Shown here: piece by piece, positions 60,214-64,000 of the stretch | Layout: the number at the start of each line of letters is the position of its first letter | Numbering within the stretch: position 1 is the first letter of the stretch | Assembly (NCBI GenBank): GCA_014376785.1 | Contig: JACMQW010000080.1 | Span: forward strand, 1 to 64,000 | Length of the DNA stretch: 64,000 nucleotides | Direction: 5' to 3' | From: Oligoflexia bacterium | GTDB taxonomy: Bacteria; Bdellovibrionota; UBA1018 | Program-made: the position numbers and the translations under genes | Notes under the pieces: model-generated | Databases searched by the model: none | What the model was told of the DNA's origin: nothing | Seen by the model: the letters and a program-made list of their open reading frames with translations, nothing else

Positions 60214-60253
60214 AAAAAAGGACAGTCACCCGCTCGGTGGCTGGCCTTTTTTT
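60214..60253. terminator. bidirectional intrinsic terminator
   Basis: aaaaaaggacagtcacc-cgctc-ggtggctggccttttttt between convergent genes. Confidence 0.8.
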
Positions 60254-60266
60254 AATCTCTAAACGA

Positions 60267-62501
60267 TCATTTTTTCAGATCGAAACGGTCAAGCGACATG
60301 ACTTTGTCCCACGCGGATCCGAAATCACGCGCGAACTTATCTTTCCCGTCATTGGATGCGTAGACTTCCGAGATCGCTCGAAGCTCCGAGTGTGAACCGA
60401 AAATCAAGTCCACAGGAGTTGCCGTCCATTTCACTTCGCCCGACTTTCGATCGAGTCCCTCGTAGATGAAATCCGATGTTTTCGACTTCTGCCACTTCGT
60501 CGACATATCGAGAAGGTTCACAAAGAAGTCGTTCGTCAGCGTTCCCGGTTTTGCGGTGAAAACCCCGTGCGCGGATCCATCGGCGTTCGCATTCAATGCA
60601 CGCATTCCACCCACGAGCACCGTCATTTCAGGCACGGTCAACGTGAGCATGTTTGCTCGGTCGATCATGCTCTCAGTCGGTGAAAGGCGATTCTCAGCAC
60701 TGTAGTAGTTTCGAAACGCGTCGGCTTTTGGCTCGAGGGCTTCAAACGTACTCGCGTCCGTCATTTCCTGAGTGGTGTCCATACGACCAGGCGTGAAGGC
60801 GACTTTCACCGCATGACCGCCGGCCTTCGCCGCTTGCTCGACCGCAGCCGTTCCACCGAGAACGATCAAGTCAGCCAGTGAAACTTTTTTTCCACCCTTG
60901 CTGAATCCCGTCCGGATCTCTTCAAGTTTGGAAATGACCTTGGCGATTTCCGCGGGATTGTTTACGGTCCAGTCTTTCTGAGGAGCGAGTCTGAGTCTGG
61001 CTCCGTTTGCTCCTCCGCGCATATCCGTATCACGGTAGGACGCGGCTGCGGCCCATGCGGTTCGGACAAGTTCGGGAGTCGTGAGTCCTGATTTCAGGAT
61101 TCTTGATTTTAAACTCGAAATCTCTGCCGCGCCGATGAGCTTGTGATTCACAGCCGGGATCGGATCTTGCCAAATCAGATCTTCTTTCGGAATTTCAGAT
61201 CCGAGGTAGCGAATTTTTGGTCCCATATCTCGGTGGGTGAGTTTGAACCATGCTTTTGCGAAGGCGAGTTCGAACGCAGCTGGATCTGCGAGGAAACGCT
61301 TCGTGATGGCTTGGTAACTCGGATCGGTTTTCAGCGCGATGTCGGTCGTGAACATGATCGGTGCGTGCTTCACGCTCGGATCATGGGCGTCCGGTACCGT
61401 GCCCGCTCCTTTTCCATCTTTTGGAATCCACTGAATGGCTCCGGCTGGACTCTTCGTTTTTACCCAGTCAAACGCATAGAGGTTCGTCAGGTATTGCATC
61501 GTGAAGTGAGTCGGATTCATCGTCCAAGCGCCCTCGAGACCGCTGGTCGTCGCGTCTTTCCCGACTCCGGTACCGCATTTGTTTTTCCAACCCATGCCTT
61601 GGTCTTCGACTGGCGCCGCGGCTGGTTCTTTGCCGATGCATTCTGCCGGAACTTTCGCTCCGTGTGCTTTTCCGAAAGTGTGTCCGCCAGCAATCAGCGC
61701 GACCGTTTCTTCGTCGTTCATGGCCATCCGGCCGAATGTTTCGCGAATGTCTTTCGCAGAAAGCATCGGATCGGGATTTCCGTTTGGTCCTTCAGGATTC
61801 ACGTAAATCAGGCCCATTTGGACAGCGGCCAGCGGTTTCGCTAATTTGCGGTCACCCGTGTAGCGTTCGTCGCCCATGAATTTGCGTTCAGGTCCCCAGT
61901 AGACGAGATCTGCTTCCCAGTCATCGGTTCTTCCACCGGCGTAGCCGAAGGTTTTAAAGCCCATGGATTCGAGCGCGACGTTTCCGGTGAGCACCATCAA
62001 ATCGGCCCACGACACTTTATCGCCGTATTTTTGTTTGATCGGCCAGAGGAGGCGACGCGCTTTATCGAGATTTGCATTATCGGGCCAGCTGTTCAGGGGC
62101 TCGAAGCGTTGCTGTCCACCACCAGCGCCTCCGCGACCATCGAGGGTGCGGTAGGTGCCGGCGCTATGCCAGGCCATACGGATGAAGAACGGTCCGTAGT
62201 TTCCGTAGTCGGACGGCCACCAAGCTTGGGACGTTTTCATCACCGCTTCGATGTCTTTTTTCAAAGCAGGAATGTTTACTTTTTTGAATTCTTTCGCGTA
62301 GTCGAATTTTTTATCGAGGGGGTTGGACTCAGCGGCGTGCTGGCGGAGGGGGGCGAGGTCGAGCCGCTCTGGCCACCAAAATTGGTTTGAGGTGTTTTTA
62401 AGGTCAGTGGTGATCTTAGCGGGCGGTGAATCGGCCGCTTGGCTGAGGGGGGACAGGGCAAGTGCGGCTAGCACCAAGCCTGATAATTTCAAATTGAACA
62501 T
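60267..62501 (-). CDS. katG: catalase-peroxidase with signal peptide
   Basis: [23 protein letters not shown] then Kat[74 protein letters not shown]. Confidence 0.95.
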   Translation of the reverse strand: MFNLKLSGLVLAALALSPLSQAADSPPAKITTDLKNTSNQFWWPERLDLAPLRQHAAESNPLDKKFDYAKEFKKVNIPALKKDIEAVMKTSQAWWPSDYGNYGPFFIRMAWHSAGTYRTLDGRGGAGGGQQRFEPLNSWPDNANLDKARRLLWPIKQKYGDKVSWADLMVLTGNVALESMGFKTFGYAGGRTDDWEADLVYWGPERKFMGDERYTGDRKLAKPLAAVQMGLIYVNPEGPNGNPDPMLSAKDIRETFGRMAMNDEETVALIAGGHTFGKAHGAKVPAECIGKEPAAAPVEDQGMGWKNKCGTGVGKDATTSGLEGAWTMNPTHFTMQYLTNLYAFDWVKTKSPAGAIQWIPKDGKGAGTVPDAHDPSVKHAPIMFTTDIALKTDPSYQAITKRFLADPAAFELAFAKAWFKLTHRDMGPKIRYLGSEIPKEDLIWQDPIPAVNHKLIGAAEISSLKSRILKSGLTTPELVRTAWAAAASYRDTDMRGGANGARLRLAPQKDWTVNNPAEIAKVISKLEEIRTGFSKGGKKVSLADLIVLGGTAAVEQAAKAGGHAVKVAFTPGRMDTTQEMTDASTFEALEPKADAFRNYYSAENRLSPTESMIDRANMLTLTVPEMTVLVGGMRALNANADGSAHGVFTAKPGTLTNDFFVNLLDMSTKWQKSKTSDFIYEGLDRKSGEVKWTATPVDLIFGSHSELRAISEVYASNDGKDKFARDFGSAWDKVMSLDRFDLKK

Positions 62502-62653
62502 GAATTCTTCTCCTGTGTATCGAGTTAGTCGTTGTAGCGATCGTTTCACAAACCTGGCCGATCGGCAAAATCGATAAAATCGATCTGTAGTTCATTAAAA
62601 TCTATGAGAAGCTTTGAATTGATCTACTGCGCTAAAGCAGGTACAGGGACGGC

Positions 62654-62890
62654 ATGAAGGGCAACAACCTCAGTTCTACGAACCGCACCGTTTTGAAAAA
62701 AGCGAATCGCCAATCCACTTTTGCGATGAACCAAGAAAGCTACCTTGCTTCGAAAGAACGACAGAAGTCGCTTCGCATGCAGGCAGAGAAAGCCGAACTT
62801 GAGCGTCGGAAGCGGGACGTATTGCCGGAGTTAATTGTACCTGTGACCGACTCCCAGCCTGGCGATAGTGGCGGCGAATCCCTTTCCTAA
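62654..62890 (+). CDS. small charged hypothetical protein
   Basis: 78-aa ORF, MKGNNLSSTNRTVLKKANRQSTFAMNQESYLASKERQKSLRMQAEKAELERRKRD. Confidence 0.5.
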   Translation: MKGNNLSSTNRTVLKKANRQSTFAMNQESYLASKERQKSLRMQAEKAELERRKRDVLPELIVPVTDSQPGDSGGESLS

Positions 62891-62899
62891 TCCGACCGC

Positions 62900-63028
62900 C
62901 TACCTGGTTTGAGGATTTCTTCGCGCAACTTTTAGATAGACGATGCTACCCGCGATTGAAATTGCCCCTCCCAATAGGAGCGTGTGATTTATTCCAATGA
63001 GGTCCGTGAGTAGACCGGCTCGAAACCG
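62900..63028 (-). pseudogene. C-terminal remnant of MFS-like membrane protein
   Basis: Minus strand reads RAGLLTDLIGINHTLLLGGAISIAGSIVYLKVARRNPQTR*; no upstream coding continuation. Confidence 0.5.
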
Positions 63029-63718
63029 GTCCGAAATTTACCGTCGCGCAGGGAGATTCACCGAGTCAGGCACTCGTTTCTCCATTCGCACCTCTGGTCT
63101 TCGGTGCCGACTTTTTAGGCGGAGTGGTTCGATCCTTTGCGGTTGACTCGAGCGGGTCTCTGGAGCCGGTGTCACGATTAAAAATCCCCGCGTCAGTCTA
63201 TCCGGATCCGAAAACGCTACGACTACCGCTTGGCTTGGCGGCACATCCGCGTTTGCCAATCGTATACGCAGGCTTGCCGACGGCGAATAAAATTGCGGTT
63301 TACTCCTATGAACGTGCAGGTAAACTGAAGTTACAAAACGTGGTAGGAAATTCGGGCATGGTCGTTTGTTGGTTAACGACGAACCGCCGGGGAAGCCTCC
63401 TCTACGCTTCGAATACCGCAGACTCCACGATCACCGTTTACGAAATTGCTTCTGATCCTCGGGCTCAACGGGAACTCCAGAAACTTTCTCTGCGTTCTCA
63501 CGGGGGAACGTACCAGCTGGCCCTGAGCCCAGATGAAAGAAACTTGGTAGTGGTATCCCAGCGTTTTGAATCTAAAATTCCACTTGGCGTAGGCTGGCAA
63601 TGAAATTCACGTTGTGAATTTGGAGGCCAGGGATGGAAAGATGCGGGAAGCTTCCGAATCTCCTTTGGTACTGAAGCTCCCGATAGACACCCGCCCCCAA
63701 GGCGTCGTTGTTTTCTGA
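63010..63718 (+). pseudogene. lactonase/7-bladed beta-propeller fragment, truncated and frameshifted
   Basis: ADFLGGVVRSFAVDSSGSLEPVS...LALSPDERNLVVVSQ; shift near 63596 to GNEIHVVNLEARDGKMREASESPLVLKLPIDTRPQGVVVF*. Confidence 0.65.
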
Positions 63719-63744
63719 TTTGAAACGGAAAGAGTGGGAATCGG

Positions 63745-64000
63745 CTAGTAAGAGTGCTTCCCGATTTCCACTCTTTTCCGAAAAGTCCAATAGACGATCG
63801 AACTGTAAGTGAGAAAGAGCGGAATACCAAACGCAGCAATTCCGAGCATGATTTTTAAAGTCTTCGGACTCGAAACAGAGTGCCAGACGGTCAACGCGAG
63901 AGCAGTACGAGGTTAGGCATAGTTTCTCAGCGGCCAATCTTCGGTGATAATTTTAGGTGAAGAAAGAGCAATGCCTTACCAACTTCTTCCCTGCATCAAC
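63745..64000 (-). pseudogene. cydB: cytochrome bd oxidase subunit II C-terminal remnant, continues off window
   Basis: Minus strand ALALTVWHSVSSPKTLKIMLGIAAFGIPLFLTYSSIVYWTFRKRVEIGKHSY*; PNLV motif lies in a different frame and TAA (63915-63913) interrupts. Confidence 0.65.

Noticed and set aside
61143-61844. 233-aa plus-strand ORF antisense to katG
   Set aside because: Antisense shadow ORF rich in Arg/Phe/Ser; katG frame is unambiguous.

Overview
Dense bacterial chromosomal window, apparently from a myxobacterial/Bdellovibrionota-like lineage (inferred from AgmX/PglI-type, TPR, beta-barrel and HRDxSPxN-kinase protein styles; not testable here). Recognisable content: a left-edge envelope/gliding-like cluster (TPR, AgmX/PglI C-terminal domain protein, OM beta-barrel, TPR); murJ coupled to a DOMON-like gene; a Hanks-type kinase; msrC; several two-component and hybrid histidine kinases; an osmoprotectant-type ABC transporter; bioY; a secreted divergent SelO-like pseudokinase; an LPMO-like protein coupled to a lipoprotein; aspartate kinase; a cyanophycin locus (iadA, two S51 cyanophycinase-like genes, cphA); a copper-associated block (two-domain multicopper oxidase, beta-barrel, YtkA-like, YcnI-like); and an exported catalase-peroxidase. 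Reading across frames shows an unusual number of disrupted genes: REC-PilZ, Bcr-type MFS, SDR, GIY-YIG nuclease, LysR, lactonase, and MFS and CydB C-terminal remnants. Several carry both in-frame stops or frameshifts and internal deletions. No tRNA, rRNA, CRISPR array, IS element or prophage was recognised. All family calls come from motif recognition without database searches.
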